Shown one piece after another: positions 1 through 9,365 of a DNA stretch of 64,000 nt. Position 1 is the stretch's first letter; each line of letters opens with the position of its first letter. The translations under genes and the position numbers were made by a program. This stretch comes from Colwellia sp. (lineage in GTDB: Bacteria > Pseudomonadota > Gammaproteobacteria > Enterobacterales > Alteromonadaceae), in NCBI RefSeq assembly GCF_013214175.1, contig NZ_JABSPA010000001.1, forward strand, positions 608,619 through 672,618, in the 5' to 3' direction. The notes under the pieces were generated by a model. That model was not told the origin of the DNA. It saw only the letters and a program-made list of their open reading frames with translations, and searched no databases.

Positions 1-73
1 CGATTAGCTCAGTTGGGAGAGCACCGCCCTTACAAGGCGGGGGTCACTGGTTCAAGCCCAGTATCGTCCACCA
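1..73 (+). tRNA. tRNA-Val (anticodon UAC), 5' end cut by window
   Basis: The D-arm, anticodon stem (CCGCC/GGCGG) around anticodon TAC, T-arm with TTCAAGC loop, 3' acceptor strand ATCGTCC at 63-69, discriminator A and encoded CCA at 71-73 are all visible. The 5' acceptor strand should begin GGA, so three bases lie outside the window. It decodes valine GUA-type codons. A tRNA-Val cluster also lies beside gltX in E. coli, which agrees with the downstream gene. Confidence 0.95.
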
Positions 74-125
74 CTTTTTATGTTCAATTATCTTCCTTGT
101 ATATTTTAGATATAACTTAGTTATT

Positions 126-189
126 AAAGCACCTTCTACCTTTTACACCCCGCGCCATATCACTTGTTCAAGCCCTGTATCGTCCACCA
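126..189 (+). pseudogene. decayed tRNA-Val copy (3' part)
   Basis: This stretch aligns with the real tRNA-Val from its GCACC segment to the CCA end. The last 25 or so bases (TTGTTCAAGCCCTGTATCG, then TCCACCA) differ from the intact gene at only a few positions. The anticodon stem is destroyed: a TTTTACA core remains, but flanking bases no longer pair, and no D-arm is recognisable. It is probably the remnant of a tandem tRNA-Val gene, less likely an attachment-site scar, since no integrase is nearby. Confidence 0.7.
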
Positions 190-378
190 TCTTTGAATAC
201 CTAAATAATTCTTATAAAGCTAAAAATCTATTTCATTAAACTCATCTTAATTATCATTTAGATAAATCTAAGCTATAAATTTCATCAGTTACAATCCGAA
301 CCATTTCACTGGCTCGAGCCTGAGATTATCAATAAACCGCCAGCAAATATCTAAACCTATAATTTATAAATCATAATT
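190..378. other. AT-rich spacer without recognised gene
   Basis: This is the first part of the gap between the tRNA-Val genes and gltX. It has no open frame of useful length and no clear hairpin. The second part of the gap holds a repeat element at 379-537; the gltX promoter presumably lies in 540-735. Confidence 0.6.
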
Positions 379-537
379 ATACCAATTTCATTAAATTATT
401 GCCCACTTGTGCTGGTTAAAATACCCCAAGGCGGCGTTGCTCTCAATCCTAATAGCTAGCTATTACTCAATCAAGCGCCTTGCCCTGATTTATTTTTCCT
501 GCGCGCAACAAGATCACAAACTTAATGAAATTGGTAT
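379..537. repeat. MITE-like element with 16-bp inverted ends
   Basis: The left end ATACCAATTTCATTAA (379-394) is the exact reverse complement of the right end (522-537). The roughly 159-bp interior has no open frame. Its core (CTCAATCAAGCGCCTTGCC, read on the other strand as GGCAAGGCGCTTGATTGAG) matches the core seen at 30306-30515 and 50189-50451, and its left end recurs at 17599-17656. No transposase is encoded, so it would be a non-autonomous element. Confidence 0.8.
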
Positions 538-735
538 TACTCATTAAAGATCAAAGTTTCTTGCGCACAGAACTATCATTTATATCCCGCACTATACCCT
601 TGACCGATAACATCATTTAATTACAGCAAAGTGATGAATTGTCTAAGGCGCAATGCTAAAATGCCGTCAATTTATTGATTCATACTCCTAATGCCGCCAA
701 ATAAGCGTTATTAGTGACACCTTGTAGAGACTCTT

Positions 736-2148
736 ATGACTTTAACGACACGTTTTGCTCCAAGCCCAACAGGTTATTTACATGTTGGTGGTGCCCGTAC
801 TGCCTTGTATAGCTGGTTATATGCCAAGAAAAATGGTGGTAATTTTATTCTTCGTATAGAAGATACCGATTTAGAGCGCTCTACCCAGGCATCAGTTGAT
901 GCCATTATGGATGGTATGAATTGGTTGAACCTTGATTGGACTCATGGTCCTTACTTTCAAACAAAATGCTTTGATCGTTATAAAGAAGTTATCGAACAAT
1001 TATTGGCATCGGGTAATGCGTATCGCTGTTACAGCACAGCGGAAGAAGTTGATGTTATGCGTGAAGAAGCGAAAGCAAAAGGCGGTATTGAAAAATACAA
1101 TGGTCTATGGCGTGACCGTACCGATCACCCCACAGATAAACCTTTTGTTATTCGTTTTAAAAACCCATTAGATGGCGATGTTGTTATCAAAGATATGGTT
1201 AAAGGCGATATTACCATTAGCAATGAGCAGTTAGATGATTTAATCATCGCTCGCTCTGACGGCACTCCTACTTATAACTTAACGGTTGTGGTTGATGACT
1301 GGGATATGAAAGTTTCACACGTTGTCCGTGGTGATGATCATATTAGTAATACGCCTAAGCAAATTAATATCCTTAATGCCTTAGGTGCTGATATCCCTGA
1401 ATATGCTCATATCCCGATGATTTTAGGTGATGATGGTAAACGTTTATCAAAACGTCATGGCGCTGTAGGTGTTATGCAATATCGCGATGATGGTTATTTA
1501 CCTGAAGCGCTTCTAAACTACTTAGTACGTTTAGGCTGGTCACATGGCGATAAAGAAATCTTCTCTCGTGAAGAGATGATTGAGTTATTTGACTTAAAAG
1601 ACTGTAACCGCGCAGCGTCTGGTTTTAATACAGATAAACTTATTTGGGTTAATCAGCATTACATGAAAACCATGGACCCTGAATATGTTGCTGAGCACCT
1701 TGCCTGGCACATGAAAGACCAAGGTATAGATACTACTAATGGACCAGCGCTTAGCGAAGTAGTTAAAATTCAAGCTGACCGAGTTAAAACTTTGAAAGAA
1801 ATGGCGCAAATATCACGTTATTTCTATGAAGACTTTACCGAGCTTGATGCCAAAGCCGTTAAAAAGCATTTACGCCCAGTAGTTAAAGAGCCAATGATGT
1901 TAGTTAAACAAAAACTAGCCGCATTAACTGATTGGTCACCAGAGCCTATTCATGCGGCAATTAATGATACTGCAACTGAGTTAGAGCTTGGTATGGGGAA
2001 AGTAGGTATGCCACTTCGTGTAGCGGCAACAGGTGGCGGTAACTCACCATCACTTGATATTACTTTGGCCTTATTAGATCAAAAGAAAGTATTAGAAAGA
2101 ATTGACCAAGCCTTAGTTGTAGTCGAAGCAAGAATTGCTGCGAGTTAA
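736..2148 (+). CDS. gltX: Glutamate--tRNA ligase
   Basis: This class I aminoacyl-tRNA synthetase charges tRNA-Glu in the cytoplasm. The 470-residue length is normal. The N-terminal HIGH-type signature is seen as [16 protein letters not shown] near residue 10 and the KMSKS-type loop as KRLSKRHGA near residue 240, followed by the helical anticodon-binding domain. The Cys pairs that bind zinc in E. coli GluRS are not conserved: only one Cys remains in the [10 protein letters not shown] region, as in zinc-free family members. The ATG start matches the family; the ribosome site (GAGA) is weak. It is monocistronic or reads weakly into the helicase 42 bp downstream. Confidence 0.97.
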   Translation: MTLTTRFAPSPTGYLHVGGARTALYSWLYAKKNGGNFILRIEDTDLERSTQASVDAIMDGMNWLNLDWTHGPYFQTKCFDRYKEVIEQLLASGNAYRCYSTAEEVDVMREEAKAKGGIEKYNGLWRDRTDHPTDKPFVIRFKNPLDGDVVIKDMVKGDITISNEQLDDLIIARSDGTPTYNLTVVVDDWDMKVSHVVRGDDHISNTPKQINILNALGADIPEYAHIPMILGDDGKRLSKRHGAVGVMQYRDDGYLPEALLNYLVRLGWSHGDKEIFSREEMIELFDLKDCNRAASGFNTDKLIWVNQHYMKTMDPEYVAEHLAWHMKDQGIDTTNGPALSEVVKIQADRVKTLKEMAQISRYFYEDFTELDAKAVKKHLRPVVKEPMMLVKQKLAALTDWSPEPIHAAINDTATELELGMGKVGMPLRVAATGGGNSPSLDITLALLDQKKVLERIDQALVVVEARIAAS

Positions 2149-2190
2149 TGAAAATTTTATCCATGTTAGATACGTTTAGGAGTACACCTA

Positions 2191-3540
2191 GTGCAATTTA
2201 GTGATTTTGGTTTAGACAGATGTTTAATAGATACGGTTAATCATCTTGGTTTTAGCGCGCCAACACAAATTCAGCAACAGGCTATTCCTGCGGCAATGGC
2301 GGGGCATGACTTGATCGCCTCGTCGAAAACCGGCTCAGGTAAAACCTTAGCTTTTATCCTACCGGCGATACAAAGGTTAAGTAAAAACCGCGCTTTATCT
2401 AAGCGTGATCCTCGTGTGGTTATTTTAACGCCGACACGTGAATTAGCGAAACAAGTGTTTAGTCAATTACGTTTATTTACCGCCAATACCCAATTTAAAG
2501 CAGTATTGATTTTAGGTGGTGAAAACTTTAACGACCAAGTGAAAGTGTTAGAAAAAGACCCGCATTTTATTGTTGCGACACCGGGTCGTTTAGCGGATCA
2601 TTTAAAACAAGGTCACTTTTATTTAAATGGCTTAGAGCTACTCATTTTAGATGAAGCTGATCGTATGCTTGATTTAGGTTTTAGTAAACAGCTCACGCAA
2701 ATAAATAATGCTGCCGATCACCGTAAACGTCAAACGTTACTGTTTTCAGCAACCTTAGACCATGCGCAAGTGAATGATTTTGCCAAAGAGTTACTGACCA
2801 AACCGAAACGTATTGCCATAGCATCGGCTCATACCGAACATGAAGATATTACCAAACGTTTCTTTTTAGCAGACAATCTCAGTCAAAAAGAAGTACTTTT
2901 GCAGCATTTCTTAACCACTGAAACATCGAAGCAAATTATTATTTTCACTGCTACCCGTAGTGATACTGACCGTTTAGCTAAGTTGCTTACCGAGCAAGAG
3001 CTTAATGCCGTTGCTTTAAGTGGTGACTTAAACCAAGGTCAGCGTAATCAAATTATGGACAGCTTTGCTAAAGGCCAACATAAAATATTAGTAACCACAG
3101 ATTTAGCTTCACGTGGCCTTGATTTAATCAATGTATCCCACGTAATTAACTTTGATATGCCAAAACATGCGGAAGAGTTTGTCCATCGCATTGGTCGTAC
3201 GGGTCGAGCTGGCACTAAAGGTGATGCCATTTCATTAGTAGGTCCTAATGATTGGTTAAGCTTTAAAAACGTTGAAGCTTTCTTGCAGCAAAAAATAAGC
3301 TTTACTAAAGTTGCCGGGTTTAAGGTTAAGTTTAAAGGCTTAAAACCGAAAAAAGAAAAAGTGGTTAAAGTTAAAGTTGATACTACTAAAGATAACAAAG
3401 TGGTTGCGAGTAAACCCAGAAAAGTTATTAAGAAAACTTTCCTTGATATAGAAGATTTTGGCGCAATGAAAATTATTAAGCGTAAGAAAGCGTTAACACC
3501 TGAGCAAATTGAAAATTCGGCTAAAAAAGAACAGGATTAG
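2191..3540 (+). CDS. DEAD-box ATP-dependent RNA helicase
   Basis: This is a superfamily 2 RNA helicase that remodels RNA or ribonucleoprotein using ATP, in the cytoplasm. Visible motifs in order are the Q-motif (GFSAPTQIQQQAIP), motif I SKTGSGKT, Ia PTRELA, Ib TPGR, motif II DEAD (LILDEADRM), motif III SAT, and motif VI HRIGRTGRAG. A lysine-rich tail after about residue 385 is typical of RNA-binding extensions. At 449 residues it resembles SrmB/RhlE-type proteins, but I cannot assign the subfamily. The start is GTG, supported by AGGAGT about 9 bases upstream. A strong terminator follows. Confidence 0.93.
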   Translation: MQFSDFGLDRCLIDTVNHLGFSAPTQIQQQAIPAAMAGHDLIASSKTGSGKTLAFILPAIQRLSKNRALSKRDPRVVILTPTRELAKQVFSQLRLFTANTQFKAVLILGGENFNDQVKVLEKDPHFIVATPGRLADHLKQGHFYLNGLELLILDEADRMLDLGFSKQLTQINNAADHRKRQTLLFSATLDHAQVNDFAKELLTKPKRIAIASAHTEHEDITKRFFLADNLSQKEVLLQHFLTTETSKQIIIFTATRSDTDRLAKLLTEQELNAVALSGDLNQGQRNQIMDSFAKGQHKILVTTDLASRGLDLINVSHVINFDMPKHAEEFVHRIGRTGRAGTKGDAISLVGPNDWLSFKNVEAFLQQKISFTKVAGFKVKFKGLKPKKEKVVKVKVDTTKDNKVVASKPRKVIKKTFLDIEDFGAMKIIKRKKALTPEQIENSAKKEQD

Positions 3541-3578
3541 CACTTCAGCGTTAAAAAAACACATTAACTAATGAATAA

Positions 3579-3606
3579 AAAGGCAACCTAGCGTTGCCTT
3601 TTTTTA
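3579..3606 (+). terminator. Rho-independent terminator after helicase gene
   Basis: AAAGGCAAC and GTTGCCTTT form a stem with a short CTAGC loop, followed by a run of T. It ends the helicase transcript about 40 bp after the stop codon. Confidence 0.9.
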
Positions 3607-3758
3607 TGGCCATAATTTGACTATAGAGTGACTGGCAGAGTCACTGAAACTATCATATTGATGAAAATGATAAGTTATTACTAACAAGATATTTGATAGT
3701 TAGGTATGATAAATGTGTTTGATTAATATAATAATTATAAATTTTATAGGGATGTTTT

Positions 3759-5420
3759 ATGACCATAATGCAAAAAGCTCTTTGGCTAATTGTTAGCCTA
3801 GGTAATCTGTCAGCAGGCTATTTCTTCATGCTCAGCCAAAGTGCAGTGAGTTTTGCTTTATTAATCACCACATTTCTCTATAGCATTATTGGCATTTATG
3901 ATGTTTTCTATAGTCGGCACAGCCTGAACCGTCTTTACCCGGTAGTGGCATATCTGCGTTATTTTCTTGAATCTTACCGCGTTGAAATTCAGCAATATTT
4001 TATTGCTAATGACACTGAAGAGCGTCCTTTTAACCGTGAACAACGTACCTTAGTTTACCAACGTGCGAAAAACGTCCGTGATACTATAGCGTTTGGTACC
4101 CAACGTGATCTCGTTGAAGATAACTACTTAAGTTTATGGCATTCATTATCGCCTACTCATATAAAAGAGAGTGCTAAACGTATACTTATTGGCGGTGATA
4201 GCTGCAAGCAACCCTACTCAGCATCATATTTGAATATTTCGGCGATGAGCTTTGGCTCGTTAAGTACCAATGCCATTGAAGCGCTTAATTTAGGTGCTAA
4301 AAAAGCCGGTTGTTATCACAATACCGGTGAAGGCGCGGCGAGTCCTTATCATTTAAAACATGGTGGTGATATTGTTTGGCAACTTGGAACAGGGCTTTTC
4401 GGTTGCCGTGATGAGCAGGGGCGATTTAACCCGGCTAGCTTTGAAAAAACAGCTAAGCTACCGCAAGTTAAAATGATCGAAATAAAGCTGAGTCAGGGCG
4501 CCAAACCAGGTCATGGCGGTGTACTGCCTAAAGCCAAAATTACCGATGAAATTGCTCGCATTAGGCATATATCAAAAGATCAGGATTGTATCTCGCCCGC
4601 GGTTAACCCTGAATGTACTTCGCCAAAAGACCTGTTAGCTTTTATAGAAAGGTTACGTAGTTTAAGTGGTGGTAAACCTATTGGCTTTAAATTATGTATT
4701 GGTAATCCGGCCGAATTTTTAAGTATTTGTAAAGCTATGCTCGAAACAGGCATTACCCCTGATTTTATCACCGTTGATGGCGCTGAAGGCGGAACAGGCG
4801 CTGCGCCGGTTGAATTTACTAACCGCTTAGGGTTAATTTGTTTAGAGGGTATAAGCATAGTAAACAGCGCCTTGGTTGGTGTTGGGCTTCGGCATAAAAT
4901 AAAAATTATTGCTTCAGGTAAAACCGCATCGAGTTTTGATTTACTGGCAAAAATTGCTGCCGGCGCTGATGTCGTTAATGCCGCAAGAACTATGATGATG
5001 GCTATAGGTTGTATTCAATCAAGACATTGTAATACCAACCTTTGCCCAACAGGTGTGGCAACTCAAGATCCCGCGCGTGCAAAGGCCATTGATGTTGATA
5101 GTAAAAGTGATCGCGTGAAAAACTTCCACAATAATACCTTAGCAAGCTTTTATGAGTTGGTTGGCAGTATGGGTTTGGACGACCCTGCGAAACTTGTTCC
5201 GCAAATGATAAAAAGGCGCTCACCTTATGGTATGCAAATGTCGATGGGCAGCCTTGTTGCGGCGCTATCAGAAAATGCTTTAATTGACCCATCATCAAAT
5301 GAGAATGAACTTGATGAATCGTGGCAACACTGGTGGCAAGCAAGTAGTGCTGAGCAGTTTTATGTTGATGATTTCTTTATATTGAAAGCGCCGGAGTTTC
5401 ACCAGAGTCGAGCTCATTAA
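3759..5420 (+). CDS. FMN-binding glutamate synthase family protein, membrane-anchored
   Basis: This protein resembles the FMN-binding synthase domain of glutamate synthase, but stands alone (553 residues) without the amidotransferase domain. Two hydrophobic N-terminal segments (about residues 5-45) suggest an inner-membrane anchor. The body carries the TIM-barrel FMN domain (AEGGTGAAPVEF near residue 345) and the 3Fe-4S cysteine set C-x5-C-x4-C in CIQSRHCNTNLCP near residue 420. Such standalone proteins are common in proteobacteria and their substrate is generally not established. It is flanked by terminators, so it is likely monocistronic. Glutamate synthesis cannot be assumed. Confidence 0.9.
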   Translation: MTIMQKALWLIVSLGNLSAGYFFMLSQSAVSFALLITTFLYSIIGIYDVFYSRHSLNRLYPVVAYLRYFLESYRVEIQQYFIANDTEERPFNREQRTLVYQRAKNVRDTIAFGTQRDLVEDNYLSLWHSLSPTHIKESAKRILIGGDSCKQPYSASYLNISAMSFGSLSTNAIEALNLGAKKAGCYHNTGEGAASPYHLKHGGDIVWQLGTGLFGCRDEQGRFNPASFEKTAKLPQVKMIEIKLSQGAKPGHGGVLPKAKITDEIARIRHISKDQDCISPAVNPECTSPKDLLAFIERLRSLSGGKPIGFKLCIGNPAEFLSICKAMLETGITPDFITVDGAEGGTGAAPVEFTNRLGLICLEGISIVNSALVGVGLRHKIKIIASGKTASSFDLLAKIAAGADVVNAARTMMMAIGCIQSRHCNTNLCPTGVATQDPARAKAIDVDSKSDRVKNFHNNTLASFYELVGSMGLDDPAKLVPQMIKRRSPYGMQMSMGSLVAALSENALIDPSSNENELDESWQHWWQASSAEQFYVDDFFILKAPEFHQSRAH

Positions 5421-5527
5421 GTTAACGCTCAGCGAGCTTATTGACTTTTAAAGGTGTTATTTAGATTACGTTAATGAAGGAGTTTGGGAAGGTTTTAACT
5501 TTACTTAATTTGAGTTATTTCGAGTTT

Positions 5528-5568
5528 CGGTTTGAGTTCAGGCCTATTTAAAAGCTGAACTCAAACCG
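5528..5568. terminator. 14-bp perfect hairpin between convergent genes
   Basis: CGGTTTGAGTTCAG (5528-5541) pairs exactly with 5555-5568 across a 13-base loop. It lies between two convergent genes, so a bidirectional terminator role is likely. However, neither side has a clean T-run, and it could be a repeat instead. Confidence 0.5.
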
Positions 5569-5611
5569 AGTAAACACGTGTACGGGCACTACTGTTTACT
5601 GTTGTAGTCTA

Positions 5612-6460
5612 CTACTCAGCGATTAACTGAGAGAGGGTATAACTTGTCGCATCAGTGCCAAGTTTAGCCTTCATATACGGTAATATTTCTTCAAGTTGTT
5701 CTGTTAATTGCCATGGCGGGTTAACGATAAACAAACCTGTGCCGGTCATGCCGTATTCGTCAGTATCAGCGGCCATGCAAAACTCAACTTGCAGTACATT
5801 TTTAATCGCACTGGCTTTGAATGCTTGCTGCATTTCTTCAACTAGCTCACGCTTAACAACCGGGTACCAAAGAATGTAAGTGCCAGTAGAAAATTTGCTA
5901 TAGGCCTTAATGATGGTTTTTACCGCTTTTTGATAATCTTCTTTAAGCTCATAAGGCGGATCAATAAGTACTACACCACGGCGACTTGGTGGTGGTAATA
6001 AACCAAGCACACCTTTATAGCCATCGGACTGCTTAACAAATACTTTACGCCAACGCTGACAAAAATCTTCTAAGTGCTGAATATCAGTTGGGTGTAATTC
6101 AAAAAGGTGACTAGAGTCTTGACGACGAACAAAGGCTTTAGCTATGCCAGGAGAGCCGGGATAAACCTCAAGTTCATCATCGCTAGGGTTTAGGTTAAGG
6201 CTGTTGATTAGTGATAAATACGGTTCAAGTGACTCAGGGGCATCTTCATCGTTCATAATCTTGGCAATACCGTCTTTATACTCACCGGTTTTTTGTGCAT
6301 ACTCATCAGCCAATTGATACATACCAGCCCCAGAGTGACTATCGATATAACAAAAGCCTTTTTCTTTACGAGTCATATAATCAAGTATCAGTGATAAAAC
6401 ACTGTGTTTGAGTACATCGGCAAAATTGCCAGCATGAAAAGCGTGACGATAACTAAGCAA
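5612..6460 (-). CDS. rlmJ: 23S rRNA (adenine(2030)-N6)-methyltransferase RlmJ
   Basis: This S-adenosylmethionine enzyme methylates A2030 of 23S rRNA. The start MLSYRHAFHAGNFADVLKH is almost identical to the E. coli protein; a DPPY catalytic motif appears in LIDPPYELK near residue 165, and the 282-residue length is normal. The start codon is TTG, supported by AAGGA with 7-base spacing. It sits downstream of ybiT on the same strand but is separated from it by a terminator, so it is probably transcribed separately. Confidence 0.95.
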   Translation of the reverse strand: MLSYRHAFHAGNFADVLKHSVLSLILDYMTRKEKGFCYIDSHSGAGMYQLADEYAQKTGEYKDGIAKIMNDEDAPESLEPYLSLINSLNLNPSDDELEVYPGSPGIAKAFVRRQDSSHLFELHPTDIQHLEDFCQRWRKVFVKQSDGYKGVLGLLPPPSRRGVVLIDPPYELKEDYQKAVKTIIKAYSKFSTGTYILWYPVVKRELVEEMQQAFKASAIKNVLQVEFCMAADTDEYGMTGTGLFIVNPPWQLTEQLEEILPYMKAKLGTDATSYTLSQLIAE

Positions 6461-6502
6461 GGTAATTCCTTAAAGTAGGGAGGTAATGGATATCATGTTA
6501 AA

Positions 6503-6547
6503 CAAGAAAATAAAAACGGCTATCAAGTTATGATGTTGATAGCCGTT
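6503..6547 (-). terminator. Rho-independent terminator of ybiT
   Basis: On the minus strand a 12-bp stem (AACGGCTATCAA at 6536-6547 read in reverse, pairing with 6515-6526) is followed by TTTTTATTTTCTT. It lies 26 bp beyond the ybiT stop codon. Confidence 0.88.
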
Positions 6548-6572
6548 AGCAATATTTAGTTTATAGCTTAGC

Positions 6573-8165
6573 TTATGCTTGGCTAGCTAAGTACTCATCA
6601 TAAGTACCGGCAAAGTCGATATAACCGTCTTTGGTTAATTCAATAATACGAGTGGCGATAGTTGAAACAAACTCTCGGTCATGGCTCACGAATAACAGTG
6701 TACCCTCGTATTGCTCTAACGCCATATTTAAGGATTCAATTGATTCCATGTCCATGTGGTTGGTTGGTTCATCAAGCAGCAAAATATTAGGCTGTTGCAT
6801 CATTAGCTTACCAAATAACATCCGACCTTTTTCACCACCTGATAACACTTTAATTGACTTTTTAATGTCATCAGATGAGAAAAGTAAACGTCCTAAATAA
6901 CCGCGAATCGCTTGCTCGTCATCGGTTGGTTGGCGCCACTGGCTCATCCAGTCAAATAAGGTCATGTCATTTTCAAACTCAAATTCATGATCTTGCGCGT
7001 AATAACCAATATTGACATTTTCAGACCAAGTAAACTCACCTGAATCTTGCTCATAGGCTACTTCGTTCATTAAGGTGCGTAAAAAGGTAGTTTTGCCAAT
7101 ACCATTTTCACCAATAATGGCGATGCGTTCACCTACTTCAATTAGGGCTGAAAGATCTTTAAGGATATGATTACCATCAAAGCTTTTATTTAACTTTTCA
7201 ACTACTAAGGCATTACGGAATAATTTCTTTTCTTGCTCAAAACGAATAAACGGGTTACTACGACTTGATGCTTTCACTTCTTCTAACTGAATTTTATCAA
7301 TGCGCTTAGCACGAGAAGTGGCTTGTTTCGCTTTTGAAGCGTTAGCAGAGAAACGCGCCACGAAGGCTTGCAGTTCGCCAATTTGTGCTTTTTTCTTAGC
7401 GTTATCTGATAATAAACGTGCTCTTGCTTGTGTTGCCGCCAACATGTATTCGTCATAGTTACCTGGGAAAACACGTAGCTCACCGTAATCTAAATCGGCC
7501 ATATGGGTACAAACACTGTTCAAAAAATGTCTATCATGAGAAATGATGATCATGGTTGAATTACGTTCATTTAACGTTTCTTCTAACCATTGGATAGTGT
7601 GAATATCCAAGTTGTTGGTTGGCTCATCGAGTAACAAAATATCAGGATTTGAAAACAGTGCTTGTGCAAGTAATATACGTAACTTAAAACCAGGCGCTAT
7701 TTCGCTCATTAAACCGTAATGTTGCTCAACGGGGATACCAACACCAATTAACAACTCACCAGCACGAGCTTCTGCGCTGTAACCATCCATTTCGGCATAT
7801 TCAGACTCTAAATCGCCAACTTTCATACCATCGGCTTCGCTCATTTCAGGTAAAGCATAAATACTGTCGCGTTCTTCTTTTACCGCCCAAAGTTCGGTAT
7901 GACCCATGATAACTGTATCAATAACACTGTTATCTTCAAAAGCGAATTGGTCTTGACGTAATTTACCTAAACGTTCACCGGTATCAAGAGTAACATTGCC
8001 ACCTGTTTGCTCTAAATCACCACCTAAAATTTTCATAAAGGTAGATTTACCACAACCATTGGCGCCAATTAAACCGTAACGATTACCGCCACCAAATTTT
8101 TGTGAGATGTTTTCAAACAATGGCTTAGCGCCAAATTGTTGGGTTATATTATTAGCTGTTAGCAT
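6573..8165 (-). CDS. ybiT: ABC-F family ATPase YbiT
   Basis: This soluble ABC-F protein has two ATP-binding cassettes and no membrane domain; the family acts on the ribosome. Walker A is GANGCGKST in the first half and GENGIGKTT in the second; signature and Walker B are seen as [11 protein letters not shown] and LSGGEKGR...[11 protein letters not shown]. The inter-domain linker is rich in Lys/Ala ([15 protein letters not shown]). The sequence follows E. coli YbiT closely throughout and its 530-residue length matches. The ATG start fits the family. The first-domain signature is unusual (EIAPGFKLR rather than LSGG), which is also the case in YbiT. Confidence 0.95.
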   Translation of the reverse strand: MLTANNITQQFGAKPLFENISQKFGGGNRYGLIGANGCGKSTFMKILGGDLEQTGGNVTLDTGERLGKLRQDQFAFEDNSVIDTVIMGHTELWAVKEERDSIYALPEMSEADGMKVGDLESEYAEMDGYSAEARAGELLIGVGIPVEQHYGLMSEIAPGFKLRILLAQALFSNPDILLLDEPTNNLDIHTIQWLEETLNERNSTMIIISHDRHFLNSVCTHMADLDYGELRVFPGNYDEYMLAATQARARLLSDNAKKKAQIGELQAFVARFSANASKAKQATSRAKRIDKIQLEEVKASSRSNPFIRFEQEKKLFRNALVVEKLNKSFDGNHILKDLSALIEVGERIAIIGENGIGKTTFLRTLMNEVAYEQDSGEFTWSENVNIGYYAQDHEFEFENDMTLFDWMSQWRQPTDDEQAIRGYLGRLLFSSDDIKKSIKVLSGGEKGRMLFGKLMMQQPNILLLDEPTNHMDMESIESLNMALEQYEGTLLFVSHDREFVSTIATRIIELTKDGYIDFAGTYDEYLASQA

Positions 8166-8446
8166 ATGTGTTCCGTCGAATGTTGAGGTTTACTGGGTCA
8201 AATGTGTCAGTAAATTTACCGATAGCTACCGAACAAGATGTAGTTACCGGACAAGTTATGCGCGCGATTATACACTAGTGTTGAAAAGTCGCATACGATA
8301 ATTTCGAACTTAGCTAAGTCCAATAGGCCAATTTAAGAGTAGGGCTATCTCAGCAAAAATAACATATTCACATATACTAAATAGATGGATAAAAAATGCT
8401 TTCAGGGAGGATATTTTCACTTCTAAATTGAATAAGAGGTAGTATT

Positions 8447-8785
8447 ATGAAAGCACTGATAAAATTTTTATATTTAGGCCTATTTGTATTTTTTGCTATT
8501 AGCTCGAAGCCGTTCAGGTTAGCTGGGATTTATAGCCAAACTCGTTTTATCAATGTTGCTAAGGACGTCGGACTAAAGATATCTTCAGATAAAGCAACAT
8601 GGCTCACCAGTAAAATTGTGCTCAAAGTAAAAGAATTAAAAGCCTTTATCCAAAGCCAAGAAAATCCTGATCCTAGCCACGAAAAAGCGGTGTTATTAAC
8701 GGGTGAAGTCAATGGACTTATTGATGCACTAACCGCTGAAAACAGCAGCAGCTTTATTTATCGATGTTTTGTCTGGTTTACCTAA
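8447..8785 (+). CDS. Small exported or membrane-anchored protein of unknown function
   Basis: I do not recognise this 112-residue protein. It begins with Lys near the N-terminus and a hydrophobic stretch (LIKFLYLGLFVFFAISS), consistent with a signal peptide or single anchor. The rest is mixed helix-forming sequence with many Lys, and the C-terminus ends in an aromatic patch (YRCFVWFT). It has a good ribosome site (AAGAGG, about 7 bases before ATG), which supports real translation. It lies between ybiT (divergent) and a CheY-type operon, without clear link to either. Confidence 0.65.
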   Translation: MKALIKFLYLGLFVFFAISSKPFRLAGIYSQTRFINVAKDVGLKISSDKATWLTSKIVLKVKELKAFIQSQENPDPSHEKAVLLTGEVNGLIDALTAENSSSFIYRCFVWFT

Positions 8786-8978
8786 GGCCAAGTCGTATAA
8801 AAGTGGTTCGTGTTTTATCTGCAAGGAAATAAGTCATTTGCAATAACTCTCACTATAAGTCTTTTATCTTTATGGCTAATCAAGCTATTTTTGTTGATTA
8901 GCTTGATAAAAGCCAAGTCCCTGCATAAGCTTTCTAGCAACTTTATGATCTTCAGTGGGTTAACTTTTAGGCGGCGCA

Positions 8979-9335
8979 ATGAGTAAAACAATATTAGTAG
9001 TTGATGACAGCATAGTTTCACGCATGATGATAAAAACAATTATAGAATCCCATGTGCAAGGGGTAGACATAATCGAGGCAGGCAATGGAGCACAAGCACT
9101 TGATAAGGTGGCTGAAGGTAAGGTCATTGATGTAGCTTTCGTTGATTACAATATGCCGGGTATGACGGGACTTGAATTAATTAGTGCCTTAGCAGCAAAA
9201 CTGACCATTCCCAAAGTAGTCTTACTGACAGCAAATATTCAAGATGAAATCAAAGCTCAAGCATTAGCTGCGGGAGTAACTTTTATGAATAAGCCGATCG
9301 ATGAAGAGGTTATCGCAACGTTTTTACAAAGCTAG
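8979..9335 (+). CDS. Single-domain CheY-like response regulator
   Basis: A standalone receiver domain of 118 residues. The acidic pair is DDS at the first strand (VVDDSIVSRMM), the phospho-acceptor is Asp in FVDYNMPGMTGLEL (about residue 53), Thr sits in LLTANIQ, and Lys in NKPID. It has no output domain, so it acts by binding a partner or as a phosphate carrier. It is first of a three-gene run with a CheC-type phosphatase and a hybrid kinase, which suggests that all three form one phosphorelay. Ribosome site AGGCGG precedes the ATG. Confidence 0.92.
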   Translation: MSKTILVVDDSIVSRMMIKTIIESHVQGVDIIEAGNGAQALDKVAEGKVIDVAFVDYNMPGMTGLELISALAAKLTIPKVVLLTANIQDEIKAQALAAGVTFMNKPIDEEVIATFLQS

Positions 9336-9365
9336 CCGTTAGAGTCACAAACGAGTAATTATTAT

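Noticed and set aside
735-736. CRISPR array or prophage in the window
   Set aside because: No spaced direct repeats with regular spacers and no phage structural, integrase or transposase gene was seen.
932-1171. 79-residue frame inside gltX
   Set aside because: Alternative frame of a well-conserved gene; no independent support.
3759-5420. Glutamate synthase large subunit fragment
   Set aside because: The frame is complete with its own N-terminal membrane segments and start; it is a standalone family member, not a broken gltB.
8815-9039. 74-residue frame on the minus strand
   Set aside because: It overlaps the start of the CheY-like gene in antisense, has no family pattern and no ribosome site.
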